Assembly: GCA_964512285.1 (NCBI GenBank)
Contig: CAZEJO010000037.1
Location: forward strand, 1-17,523
Length of the DNA stretch: 17,523 nucleotides
Origin: SM23-28-2 sp964512285
GTDB taxonomy: Bacteria > Chloroflexota > Dehalococcoidia > SM23-28-2
Direction of reading: 5' to 3'
Below the pieces are notes generated by a model, which saw only the letters and a program-made list of their open reading frames with translations, was not told the DNA's origin and did not search any database. Each line of letters begins with the position of its first letter. Position 1 is the first letter of the stretch. The translations under genes and the position numbers were made by a program. Positions 6,337 through 12,944 of this stretch are shown here, one piece after another.

Positions 6337-6627
6337 CTAGGATTTGGCCAAGATCCGCTGCATCTCCTCCGCAGTGAAGGCGCGTAGGCTCTCGCTGGCA
6401 ACGTTGCCTGTCTGGGCGATCTGGAACAGGCCGGCCACCATGGCCTCTTCGCTGGGTGCATCCACCACGGCCACTAGGTCGTAGCGCCCCTGGGTCCAGT
6501 AGTGCCCCAGGATCTTGAAGCCGAGCGCCTCGTTCTGCTTGCGTATCTCGGCGGCTCTTTTCACCGTCTCCTTGACGGTCTTACGCCCCTCTTCGGTGAA
6601 ACGGTAGAGCACCACGTAGTTAGGCAT
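6337..6627 (-). CDS. GYD-domain protein
   Basis: A 96-residue protein that fits the GYD domain family of small ferredoxin-fold-like proteins. MPNYVVLYRFTEEGRKTVKE is followed by a helix, then GFKILGHYWTQGRYDLVAVV, which holds the name-giving G-R/x-YD motif, and a second half with DAPSEEAMVAGLFQIAQTGN and a final TAEEMQRIL. The start is the ATG at 6625-6627, preceded by CAGGAGGTG; the longer open frame to 6804 is upstream non-coding sequence. The family has no established biochemical function. A good promoter lies 40 bases upstream, so it is probably a single-gene unit or leads the small Cys-rich gene and the CoA-transferase. Confidence 0.9.
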   Translation of the reverse strand: MPNYVVLYRFTEEGRKTVKETVKRAAEIRKQNEALGFKILGHYWTQGRYDLVAVVDAPSEEAMVAGLFQIAQTGNVASESLRAFTAEEMQRILAKS

Positions 6628-6667
6628 AGGGCACCTCCTGCTGGCGAAAAATTGGACTAGCTCCCTG

Positions 6668-6695
6668 ATTTTAGCACTGGCGGCCAGGTAGTCAA
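6668..6695 (-). promoter_or_regulatory. Promoter of the GYD-domain gene
   Basis: TTGACT (6690-6695), a 16-bp spacer and TAAAAT (6668-6673) on the minus strand predict a start near 6661 and a leader of about 34 bases containing the AGGAGG ribosome site. Confidence 0.65.
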
Positions 6696-6841
6696 GACGG
6701 AGAGCAGAAAAAAGCTGGCTCTTCTCGCGCAAGTGCCGGTCGATGCCATTACACCACTGAAGCGGTAAGCACATCCCTCGTAGCCGGACAAGGGCCCGCA
6801 GCAAGGGTGACAGGGGCTATCAGAGGCGTTGTGAGGGGCAC

Positions 6842-7813
6842 TTACGGCTTGAGGATGACCTTGCCGAAGTTTGCCCGCTCGGCCAGGATGCCGTGGGCCG
6901 CTGCTGCCTCCGACAGCGGCAGCACTCGATCGACGATGACCTTCAGCTCGCCGCGGCCGCAGATCTCCACCACCTTTCGGAACTCCTCTATCGCGCCGGA
7001 TCTCAGCAGCTCACTGCTCAAGTTAAGACCTGACAGGGACACGTCCCGCTCGACCAGCAGCGCTGCGTCGATGGACACAGGCTCCTGTGAGCTGTTACCC
7101 ACAGAGACCAGACGTCCGCCGGTCGCCAGGAGCTCGATGCTCTTGACCAGCGTTCGTCCTCCCACTGATTCCAGCACCACGTCGACGCCACGGCCGCCGG
7201 TGATGGCCGTGAGCGCTTCGGCGAAATCGGTCGTTCGATAGTTAATGGTTGCGTGCGCGCCCAGCTCGCGTGCTCGCGCGAGCTTCTCGTCGGAGCCCGC
7301 CGTGGCTATGACCCGCGCCCCAACGTGTGCAGCGATCTGGACACCGGCCATGCCCACGCCTGAGCCCGCCGCCTGGACGAGTGCCGTCTCGCCGGCGCGG
7401 AGGCCCGCCTTCTTTACCAGAGCGAACCATGCCGTCATGAAGACGACAGGAATGCCAGCCGCTTCCTCGAAGCTCAGCGACTGCGGAATCGGCACGATCG
7501 CCTGTGCGATTGGCGTCGCCAGTTCGGCGTAGCCGCCCGACGGCATGATCGCCACCACGCGGTCGCCCTGCCGCACGTTCTGGACCAGGTCACCGACCGC
7601 CTTCACTACGCCGGCCACTTCCCAGCCGACGATCAGAGGCAATGGCATTTGCACGTCTCCGGCCTCGCCGGTACGCTCTTGCAGGTCGCCTCGGTTGACG
7701 CCTACCGCCCGCACCTCGACGAGGACCGATGCCGGGGACAGCGGGGGGTCAGGCACGTCCCGGTAGCGCAAGACGTCCGGGCCGCCGAATTCGTCGATGA
7801 CGACAGCCTTCAT
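6842..7813 (-). CDS. Quinone oxidoreductase-like zinc-independent MDR enzyme
   Basis: A 323-residue medium-chain dehydrogenase/reductase of the NADPH:quinone reductase type. The N-terminal GroES-like part runs MKAVVIDEFGGPDVLRYRDV, then VEVRAVGVNRGDLQ and PLIVGWEVAGVV. The nucleotide-binding half has ALVQAAGSGVGMAGVQIA (glycine-rich loop, about residues 145-160), ATAGSDEKLARARELGA and GVDVVLESVGG. The catalytic zinc ligands of alcohol dehydrogenases are absent, as expected for the subgroup. The end GILAERANFGKVILKP is normal. The start ATG lies 27 bases downstream of tRNA-Arg, with only a weak AGGAAG ribosome site, so the gene may be read through from the tRNA promoter. It probably reduces quinones or activated alkenes in the cytoplasm. 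Confidence 0.92.
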   Translation of the reverse strand: MKAVVIDEFGGPDVLRYRDVPDPPLSPASVLVEVRAVGVNRGDLQERTGEAGDVQMPLPLIVGWEVAGVVKAVGDLVQNVRQGDRVVAIMPSGGYAELATPIAQAIVPIPQSLSFEEAAGIPVVFMTAWFALVKKAGLRAGETALVQAAGSGVGMAGVQIAAHVGARVIATAGSDEKLARARELGAHATINYRTTDFAEALTAITGGRGVDVVLESVGGRTLVKSIELLATGGRLVSVGNSSQEPVSIDAALLVERDVSLSGLNLSSELLRSGAIEEFRKVVEICGRGELKVIVDRVLPLSEAAAAHGILAERANFGKVILKP

Positions 7814-7840
7814 GGGAAGTTCAGCTTCCTATCTAAGACG

Positions 7841-7916
7841 TGGGGCCCCTGGCGGGACTCGAACCCGCGACTCGCGGTTTAGGAAACCGCTGCTCTGTCC
7901 ACTGAGCTACAGGGGC
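7841..7916 (-). tRNA. tRNA-Arg (anticodon CCT)
   Basis: A complete minus-strand cloverleaf: acceptor GCCCCTG/CAGGGGC, D arm GCTC/GAGC, anticodon stem GCGGT/ACCGC with loop TTCCTAA (anticodon CCT, reading AGG), and T arm GCGGG-TTCGAGT-CCCGC. The 3' CCA is encoded (7841-7843). The discriminator base reads as C, which is unusual for arginine tRNAs, where A or G is normal. Confidence 0.95.
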
Positions 7917-7943
7917 ACCCTTCTAGAGTCCACTGAGAAGAGC

Positions 7944-7974
7944 TAGGGGTCAAGACGTTTGCCCTTGACCCCTA
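7944..7974. repeat. Perfect inverted repeat between tRNA-Ala and tRNA-Arg
   Basis: TAGGGGTCAAG (7944-7954) and CTTGACCCCTA (7964-7974) form a perfect 11-bp stem around a nine-base loop. No T-run follows on either strand, so a classical terminator is not supported. It may be a processing hairpin in a joint tRNA precursor, a protein site, or part of the tRNA-Arg promoter, since each arm contains TTGACC. Confidence 0.6.
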
Positions 7975-7991
7975 CCCATAATCATTCGCAC

Positions 7992-8067
7992 TGGTGGAGA
8001 TAGCGGGACTCGAACCCGCAACCTCGGCGATGCGAACGCCGCGCTCTCCCAATTGAGCTATATCCCC
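7992..8067 (-). tRNA. tRNA-Ala (anticodon CGC)
   Basis: The minus strand gives acceptor GGGGATA/TATCTCC with the G3-U70 wobble pair that identifies alanine tRNAs, D arm GCTC/GAGC, anticodon stem CGGCG/CGCCG with loop TTCGCAT (anticodon CGC, reading GCG), and T arm GCGGG-TTCGAGT-CCCGC. The discriminator is A and CCA is encoded (7992-7994). Confidence 0.96.
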
Positions 8068-8078
8068 TTGTCAGTGTC

Positions 8079-8108
8079 ATTATAGATAGGGCCGCCTGGC
8101 GCCGTCAA
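8079..8108 (-). promoter_or_regulatory. Promoter of tRNA-Ala (and perhaps tRNA-Arg)
   Basis: On the minus strand TTGACG (8103-8108) overlaps the rimM stop codon. An 18-bp spacer leads to a perfect TATAAT (8079-8084). The expected start near 8072 is about five bases before the tRNA. The arrangement parallels the tRNA-Trp promoter (TTGACC, 18 bp, TACAAT). Confidence 0.75.
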
Positions 8109-8653
8109 GAAAGGCTGCCCTTCGTCTTCTTGGCAGGGGGCAGAAGCCCCTCCACCAGCTCCACCTCCATCCAGCCCCCGTCCAAGTCTATCGCCTTGAC
8201 AATGTCGTCCAGGGCCGGAATGAGCAGCTCGCCGCCCTCGCCATGCACCACGAAAACGTCGTTGCTGCCCGTGCTCAGGATCTGGGCCACCTTGCCCAGC
8301 GGCTGGCCTTCCGTGGTGCGCACCTCCAGCCCCACTATCTGGAACTGATAGTACTCGCCCTCCGATAGGGGCTTCAGTTCCTCCTCCGGCACTTCCAGAA
8401 AGCGCTGGCGTAGGGCCCCAGCGGCGGTGGCGTCGTCGATGCCCGAAAGCTTGATGTAGACTTTTCCCTTGTGCCAGCGACAGCCCTCGATAGCGTAGGA
8501 GACACCCTCTACGTAGAGGCTGCAGCCAGCGGCAAATCGCTCTGGGAAGTCGGTGAGAGGCTCCACCTTCAGGTTGCCCTGCAGACCCCAGGGCCCAAGG
8601 ATGCGGCCGACAGCCACGTATCCCTGGCTAGCGTTTTCGCGAGAGCGAGACAT
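8105..8653 (-). CDS. rimM: 16S rRNA processing protein RimM
   Basis: RimM binds ribosomal protein uS19 and helps mature the head of the 30S subunit. The 182-residue frame has the N-terminal RimM domain (about residues 12-95) with GYVAVGRILGPWGLQGNLKV and LTDFPERF, then a PRC-barrel domain (about 100-175) with YYQFQIVGLEVRTTEG, GKVAQILSTGSNDVFVV, LLIPALDDIVKAID and the usual ending VELVEGLLP. Length is normal. The ATG at 8651-8653 has no strong ribosome site. It follows the third khpA copy by 77 bases, as expected for the ffh-rpsP-khpA-rimM cluster. The usual next gene, trmD, is not present; tRNA-Ala follows instead. Confidence 0.96.
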   Translation of the reverse strand: MSRSRENASQGYVAVGRILGPWGLQGNLKVEPLTDFPERFAAGCSLYVEGVSYAIEGCRWHKGKVYIKLSGIDDATAAGALRQRFLEVPEEELKPLSEGEYYQFQIVGLEVRTTEGQPLGKVAQILSTGSNDVFVVHGEGGELLIPALDDIVKAIDLDGGWMEVELVEGLLPPAKKTKGSLS

Positions 8654-8730
8654 AGCTAGTTGCCGCTGCCCGCGCCGGAGGTGGGTGGGCCTGTGACGCG
8701 TGAGCTCGGGAGGGCGAGCGATGAGAGGAG

Positions 8731-8976
8731 TCAGGCAGACGAGTCCCTATCCCCGATCTCCAGTATCGCCCTGGTTCCCTTCCGGATGGCGGCCACCTTG
8801 AGCAGGGAGCGCATGGCATTGGCGATGCGTCCCTCTTTGCCTATTACCCTGCCCATATCCGACTCGGCCACCCGCAGGCGATAGACGAACTGGTCTTCCT
8901 CCTCCTCCTCCGTCACCACTACTTCATCCGGGTGCTCGACGATGGCCCGGGCCATATGCTCGATGAGGTCCTTCAT
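8731..8976 (-). CDS. khpA: KH-domain RNA-binding protein KhpA, third copy
   Basis: This 81-residue copy has the usual KhpA length. KhpA is a small single-KH protein that binds RNA and, in other bacteria, works with KhpB in cell division and envelope growth. The KH fold is intact: MKDLIEHMARAIVEHPDEVV, then VYRLRVAESDMGRVIGKEGR with the GxxG loop GKEG at residues 46-49, and NAMRSLLKVAAIRKGTRAIL. The protein ends with EIGDRDSSA and lacks the long acidic tail of the two copies before it. The start overlaps the stop of copy two (ATGA). The DNA of its KH part is nearly identical to copy two, with the 130 bases nearest the start identical, so this duplication or conversion is recent. Confidence 0.93.
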   Translation of the reverse strand: MKDLIEHMARAIVEHPDEVVVTEEEEEDQFVYRLRVAESDMGRVIGKEGRIANAMRSLLKVAAIRKGTRAILEIGDRDSSA

Positions 8977-9356
8977 GGTTTGTCTCCACTCTCAGCCTCG
9001 GGCTCAAGCTCAAGTTCGGCTTCAGGCTCCGGCTCGGGTTCAAGCCCAAGATCGGGCTCGGGTTCAAGCTCAGGTTCGGGTTCAGCCTGGGGCCTGGGTT
9101 CAGACCTGAAGCTGGGCCGGCCGGTGCCCTCTCCGATCTCCAGTATCGCCCTGGTTTCTTTCCGGATGGCGGCCACCTTAAGCAGGGCGCGCATGGCATT
9201 GGCGATGCGGCCCTCTTTGCCTATCACCCTGCCCATATCTGACTCGGCCACCCGCAGGCGATAGACGAACTGGTCTTCCTCCTCCTCCTCCGTCACCACT
9301 ACTTCATCCGGGTGCTCGACGATGGCCCGGGCCATATGCTCGATGAGGTCCTTCAT
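8973..9356 (-). CDS. khpA: KH-domain protein KhpA, second copy, with acidic tail
   Basis: A 127-residue protein: an N-terminal KH domain (residues 1-75) with the GxxG loop GKEG, then a roughly 45-residue tail of alternating Pro and Glu (EPEPELEPEPDLGLEPEPEP) ending EAESGDKP. The KH part is almost the same as copy three, while the tail DNA is identical to that of copy one, so the gene looks like a mosaic. Start and stop are both in ATGA overlaps with neighbours, which points to coupled translation. A GGAGA ribosome site precedes the start. The acidic tail is unusual for KhpA, which normally ends after the KH fold; a role in protein contacts or in limiting RNA binding is a guess. Confidence 0.92.
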   Translation of the reverse strand: MKDLIEHMARAIVEHPDEVVVTEEEEEDQFVYRLRVAESDMGRVIGKEGRIANAMRALLKVAAIRKETRAILEIGEGTGRPSFRSEPRPQAEPEPELEPEPDLGLEPEPEPEAELELEPEAESGDKP

Positions 9357-9736
9357 GGTTTGTCTCCACTCTCAGCCTCGGGCTCAAGCTCAAGTTCGGC
9401 TTCAGGCTCCGGCTCGGGTTCAAGCCCAAGATCGGGCTCGGGTTCAAGCTCAGGTTCGGGTTCAGCCTGGGGCCTGGGTTCAGACCTGAAGCTGGGCCGG
9501 CCGGTGCCTTCCCCGATCTCCAGTACCGCCCTGGTTCCCTTCCGGATGGCGGCCACCTTCAGCAGGGCGCGCATGGCGTTGGCGATGCGTCCCTGCTTGC
9601 CTATCACCTTGCCCATATCTGACTCGGCCACCCGCAGGCGATAGACGATGAAGTCTCTCTCCTCCTCTTCCGTCACCACCACCTCATCCGGGTAGTCGAC
9701 GATGGCCCGGGCCATGTATTCGATGAGGTCCTTCAT
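8977..9736. repeat. Tandem repeat with 380-bp period covering the khpA copies
   Basis: Positions 8977-9356 and 9357-9736 repeat with an offset of 380 bp, equal to one gene of 128 codons less the 4-bp overlap. The tail segment is identical over about 150 bp (8977-9127 against 9357-9507). The KH segments of copies two and three (8753-8980 against 9133-9360) differ at only a handful of positions, whereas copy one is more diverged there. The pattern indicates unequal crossing-over or gene conversion. Confidence 0.85.
9353..9736 (-). CDS. khpA: KH-domain protein KhpA, first copy, with acidic tail
   Basis: The first of three copies in transcription order and the most divergent in its KH part: IEYMARAIVDYPDEVV, EERDFIVYRLRVAESDMGKV and the loop GKQG (residues 46-49). 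A Pro/Glu tail identical to that of copy two follows. The start ATG overlaps the rpsP stop as ATGA, with CGGAGA upstream, so it is coupled to rpsP. By position this is the original khpA of the conserved rpsP-khpA-rimM cluster. KhpA is a cytoplasmic RNA-binding protein; three copies in a row, two with acidic tails, could form mixed dimers. Confidence 0.93.
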   Translation of the reverse strand: MKDLIEYMARAIVDYPDEVVVTEEEERDFIVYRLRVAESDMGKVIGKQGRIANAMRALLKVAAIRKGTRAVLEIGEGTGRPSFRSEPRPQAEPEPELEPEPDLGLEPEPEPEAELELEPEAESGDKP

Positions 9737-10143
9737 GATTCGTCTCCGCTCTCGGCCTCAGCCGCAGTAGATTCCTGGTCGGCTTGGCCCTCGGCCTCGG
9801 CCGCATTAGATTTCCGATCGGCTTCATCCTCGGCCTCAGGTGCGCCAGGTTCCGCTTCACCTTCGCTCTCAGCCGCAGGCGGGGTAGGTTCCTCTTCCCC
9901 TTGGTCGCTAGCGCTTTTCCTCGCCAGAAGCTTAGCGACCGCTTCCGAGGGCTGAGCGCCGTGCTCTAGCCAGTGCGTCACTCTCTCCTCGTTGATAACG
10001 ATGGTCGGTGGTTCTGTCAAGGGGTCATAGTGACCGATGATCTCGACATTAGCGCCATCACGGGGGGCCCGCGAGTCGGCCACGACGATGCGGTAAGCTG
10101 GCCTCTTCTTCTTGCCAACGCGGGAAAGACGGATCTTTAGCAA
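9733..10143 (-). CDS. rpsP: 30S ribosomal protein bS16 with a long acidic C-terminal extension
   Basis: bS16 is an assembly protein of the 30S body. The core (residues 1-85) reads MLKIRLSRVGKKKRPAYRIV, ADSRAPRDGANVEIIGHYDP and INEERVTHWLEHGAQPSEAV, all typical. A roughly 50-residue tail of Glu, Ala and Pro follows, with two near-repeats of AAEAE..AD.ES, ending AEAESGDES. I start at the TTG 10141-10143 because GGGAGGTGAC lies just before it and this gives the normal N-terminus; the ATG five codons upstream overlaps that ribosome site. Core length is normal, but the total of 136 is longer than usual (about 80-90). The ending resembles that of khpA copies one and two (AESGDKP). It follows ffh by 42 bases and overlaps khpA by 4. 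Confidence 0.95.
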   Translation of the reverse strand: MLKIRLSRVGKKKRPAYRIVVADSRAPRDGANVEIIGHYDPLTEPPTIVINEERVTHWLEHGAQPSEAVAKLLARKSASDQGEEEPTPPAAESEGEAEPGAPEAEDEADRKSNAAEAEGQADQESTAAEAESGDES

Positions 10144-10185
10144 GGAGTCACCTCCCATAAAGGATAGCAGAAATTGCTCTTTAGT

Positions 10186-11517
10186 CTAGCGTGGCCAGGG
10201 CGCTCCCGGTGCGATACGTGGCCCCCGTCCCGAGGCCACCATCTGCATTAGCTTCTTGGCTTCACGATACTGCTTGAGAATGCGATTCACATCCGTGGTG
10301 GTGGTACCGCTGCCACGGGCGATGCGGCGGCGGCGACTGGCATCGATGACGTCCGGGTAACGTCGCTCCTGGGGCGTCATCGAATACACGATAGCCTCTA
10401 TCTGCACGAAATGGCTCTCGTCCACGTCCTCCAAACGGCCAGCGACCTTGGAAAGGCCCGGTATCATGGACACTAGCTGGCTCAGAGGCCCCATCTTCCG
10501 CACCTGCTGGAGTTGCCCGACGAAGTCCTCCAGGGTGATGGCGCCTCGGCGGGCTCGTGCTCCCAGTTCCTCGATCTCCTCCTCGCTGATGGTGGCCTTC
10601 GCCTTTTCCACCAGGGTGAGGATATCGCCCATGCCCAGTATACGGGAGGCCAAGCGGTCGGGATGGAAGGGCTCCAGGGCGTCGGCCTTCTCTCCCACCC
10701 CCACGAACTTGATGGGAACGCCGGTCACAGCCCGAATGGAGAGGGCAGCACCGCCGCGGGCGTCGCCGTCTAGCTTGGTGAGGATTAAGCCGGTGAGGCC
10801 CAGCGCCTTGTGAAACTCTTCGGCTGCCCGCACCGCCTCCTGGCCGGTCATGGCATCGGCCACCATCAGTACCTCGGTCGCCGACAGACGGCGCCTCAGC
10901 TCCACCACGTCCGCTAGGGACTCCTCGTCTATCTGCAGATAGCCCACGGTGTCGACAAGGACAGTGGTGGCGCCCAGGCGGTGGGCTTCCTTCAAAGCGT
11001 GCTCGCAGATCTTGAGCGGGCGCTTCCCTCCGTCCTCGCTGTACACGGCGATGTCGAGCTGCTTACCCAGGGCCTCCAGTTGCTCGGCTGCGGCCACGCG
11101 CTGGGGGTCGGCTGCTACTAGCAAAGGACGGTCGCCGCCCCGTCGCAGGTGGAGCGCCAGCTTGGCGGCGGTGGTGGTCTTGCCCGAGCCCTTGAGACCC
11201 ACCAGGATGACAACCGTGGGTGGTTGCTTGGCCCGCTGGAGCTGGCTCTGGCTGCCGCCGAGGGTTTCGATTAGCTCTTGATTGACGATATCGACAACCT
11301 GCTGCATGGGCGTGAGGCTCTCCAGCACCTGAGCCCCCAACGCTCGCTCTCGCAGCCGCTGCACGAACTGCCGCACCACCTTGAAGTGGACATCGGCTTC
11401 CAGGAGGGCCACGCGCACCTCTCGCAGGGCCTCGTCCAGGTCCTTCTCGGTGATGGTGCCGCGGCTACCCAGGCGCCGAAGCACCTTCTGCAGCTTTTCG
11501 GTTAGCCCTTCGAACAT
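10186..11517 (-). CDS. ffh: Signal recognition particle GTPase Ffh (SRP54)
   Basis: Ffh with 4.5S RNA captures signal sequences on translating ribosomes and delivers them to FtsY at the membrane. The 443-residue protein has the N domain (1-95), the GTPase domain with G1 GLKGSGKTT (107-115), catalytic region ADPQRVAAAEQL (Asp137, Arg140, Gln146 kept), G4 TKLDGDARGG (247-256) and G5 GVGEKADALEPFHPDR. The M domain follows, with MGPLSQLVSMIPG and the RNA-binding helix region RIARGSGTTTTDVNRILKQY. The G3 motif is DTVGY (189-193) instead of the nearly invariant DTAGR, which is odd. Length is normal. It is first in the ffh-rpsP-khpA-rimM order and has its own promoter with almost no leader. Confidence 0.97.
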   Translation of the reverse strand: MFEGLTEKLQKVLRRLGSRGTITEKDLDEALREVRVALLEADVHFKVVRQFVQRLRERALGAQVLESLTPMQQVVDIVNQELIETLGGSQSQLQRAKQPPTVVILVGLKGSGKTTTAAKLALHLRRGGDRPLLVAADPQRVAAAEQLEALGKQLDIAVYSEDGGKRPLKICEHALKEAHRLGATTVLVDTVGYLQIDEESLADVVELRRRLSATEVLMVADAMTGQEAVRAAEEFHKALGLTGLILTKLDGDARGGAALSIRAVTGVPIKFVGVGEKADALEPFHPDRLASRILGMGDILTLVEKAKATISEEEIEELGARARRGAITLEDFVGQLQQVRKMGPLSQLVSMIPGLSKVAGRLEDVDESHFVQIEAIVYSMTPQERRYPDVIDASRRRRIARGSGTTTTDVNRILKQYREAKKLMQMVASGRGPRIAPGAPWPR

Positions 11518-11527
11518 GACTATTCCG

Positions 11528-11556
11528 ATTTTAGAGCGCTAACACAGCGCCGTCAA
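11528..11556 (-). promoter_or_regulatory. Promoter of ffh, implying a nearly leaderless transcript
   Basis: TTGACG (11551-11556), a 17-bp spacer and TAAAAT (11528-11533) on the minus strand are close to consensus. Only ten bases separate the -10 box from the ffh ATG (11515-11517), so the transcript should begin about three or four bases before the start codon, with no room for a ribosome site. A perfect inverted repeat CGCCGT-CAA-ACGGCG (11548-11562) covers the -35 box and could be a regulator site. Confidence 0.7.
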
Positions 11557-11837
11557 ACGGCGGCCCAAGCTCCCACCCAGCAACAGCCTGAAACATTCTA
11601 GTGCTCTTGGGGACGAAAGGCTACCTTAATGCGGCGCGTACACATGACGTGGGGCTGCATCGTCGAAAGGATAGACTCGAAGAAGGCGAGGGTCAGGCAC
11701 TCACAGCGCTTCGACGCTGGACCAGGCCACCGAGAGCTTGGGACGTTGCGCCTTCAAGGCGCATACCGAGAAGCCGGGACGACTACTCCCCGCACCCTTC
11801 TCAGCCCGCCGCCAGCACCTGGCAGGGTTTCAGCCGT
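11557..11837. other. Non-coding stretch between the GAPDH gene end and the ffh promoter
   Basis: No gene is supported here. A perfect inverted repeat, TGCGCCTT-C-AAGGCGCA (11747-11763), could fold as a hairpin after the GAPDH stop, but no T-run follows. I looked for a 4.5S SRP RNA because ffh is adjacent and did not see its conserved GGAAG/AGCAG tip. Confidence 0.4.
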
Positions 11838-12851
11838 CTAGAGGCCCTTCTGGACGATGTACGAGCAGAGGTCGGCCGTGCGGCAGGCGTAGCCCCACTC
11901 GTTGTCGTACCAAGCCAGCACCTTTACCATGTTGTCGCCGACTACCATAGTAGCGAGCCCGTCGACGATGGAGCTGGCGGGATTGCCCTTGAAGTCGATG
12001 CTCACCAGGGGCTCCTCTATGTATTCAAGGATCCCCCGCAGCGGCTCAGAGGCGGCGTCCTTGAAGGCCTGGTTTACCTCCTCTTTGGTTATCGGCTTCT
12101 CCAGGGTCGCCACGAAGTCGCACACCGAGACGGTCGATGTGGGAACTCGGAAGGCCATGCCATCCAGCTTGCCCTTCAGCGCTGGCATGACCACAGTCAC
12201 AGCGCGGGCCGCCCCAGTGGTGGTGGGGATGATGTTCAGGGCGGCGGCACGAGCCCGTCGCAGGTCCTTATGGACCGTGTCCAGGATGACTTGGTCGTTG
12301 GTGTAGGCATGGATGGTTGTCATGAACCCCTTCTGCAAGCCGAAGTTATCGTGCAGCACCTTCACCGGCGGGGCGATGCAGTTGGTGGTGCAGGAGGCGT
12401 TGGAGATGACCGTGTGCTTGCGGGCGTCGTACATCTCCTCGTTGACACCCAGCACGACGGTCAAGTCCTCGTTCTTGGCGGGGGCGGTGATGACTACTTT
12501 CTTGGCCCCGCCCTTAGTGTGGGCCACTGCCTTCTGACCATCGGTGAAAAGGCCCGTCGCCTCCACCACGATCTCCACCCCAAAGTCACTCCAGGGGATG
12601 CTCCCCGGGTCGCGCTCGGCCAGAACCTTCACCGTCTGCCCGTCCACCTGGATGGCATCCTCCCTGGCCTCGATGCGGGCGGGAAAGATGCCGTAGTTGG
12701 TATCGTATTTGAGGAGATGAGCGTTGGTCTTGGGGTCGGTGAGATCGTTGACGGCCACCACCTCCAGGGTGTTGCCATGGTGATCGCGGATGGCCTTGAA
12801 TATCTGCCGACCAACACGGCCAAACCCGTTGATACCGATCCGTACTGGCAT
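11838..12851 (-). CDS. gap: Glyceraldehyde-3-phosphate dehydrogenase, type I
   Basis: This is the glycolytic enzyme that oxidises glyceraldehyde 3-phosphate to 1,3-bisphosphoglycerate with NAD and phosphate. The 337-residue protein starts MPVRIGINGFGRVGRQIF (dinucleotide-binding loop). Asp36 in VAVNDLTDP suggests NAD rather than NADP. The catalytic site ISNASCTTNCIAP holds Cys154, and His181 lies in TTIHAYTNDQ. RAAALNIIPTTTGAA, PTSTVSVCDF and WYDNEWGYACR are the expected late motifs. The start is the ATG at 12849-12851 with GGGAGG seven bases upstream; the longer open frame from a TTG at 12878 spans that site. Length is normal. No glycolytic partner such as pgk is adjacent here, so it appears to be a single-gene unit. 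Confidence 0.97.
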   Translation of the reverse strand: MPVRIGINGFGRVGRQIFKAIRDHHGNTLEVVAVNDLTDPKTNAHLLKYDTNYGIFPARIEAREDAIQVDGQTVKVLAERDPGSIPWSDFGVEIVVEATGLFTDGQKAVAHTKGGAKKVVITAPAKNEDLTVVLGVNEEMYDARKHTVISNASCTTNCIAPPVKVLHDNFGLQKGFMTTIHAYTNDQVILDTVHKDLRRARAAALNIIPTTTGAARAVTVVMPALKGKLDGMAFRVPTSTVSVCDFVATLEKPITKEEVNQAFKDAASEPLRGILEYIEEPLVSIDFKGNPASSIVDGLATMVVGDNMVKVLAWYDNEWGYACRTADLCSYIVQKGL

Positions 12852-12944
12852 GGTATTTCCTCCCTTATCGACTCGCAATCAGGCTATCAATTAGGACGCC
12901 ACAGAAGCTGCCCTGTTACGGCCTCCTTGCTATGTTCCAATGAC

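Noticed and set aside
8977..9530. Possible CRISPR array or satellite from the repetitive GGCTCRGGTTCAAG sequence
   Set aside because: The repeats are in frame and code for Pro-Glu tails of khpA, with no regular unit and spacer pattern.
11557..11837. Possible 4.5S SRP RNA next to ffh
   Set aside because: The conserved GGAAG/AGCAG tip loop was not found on either strand.
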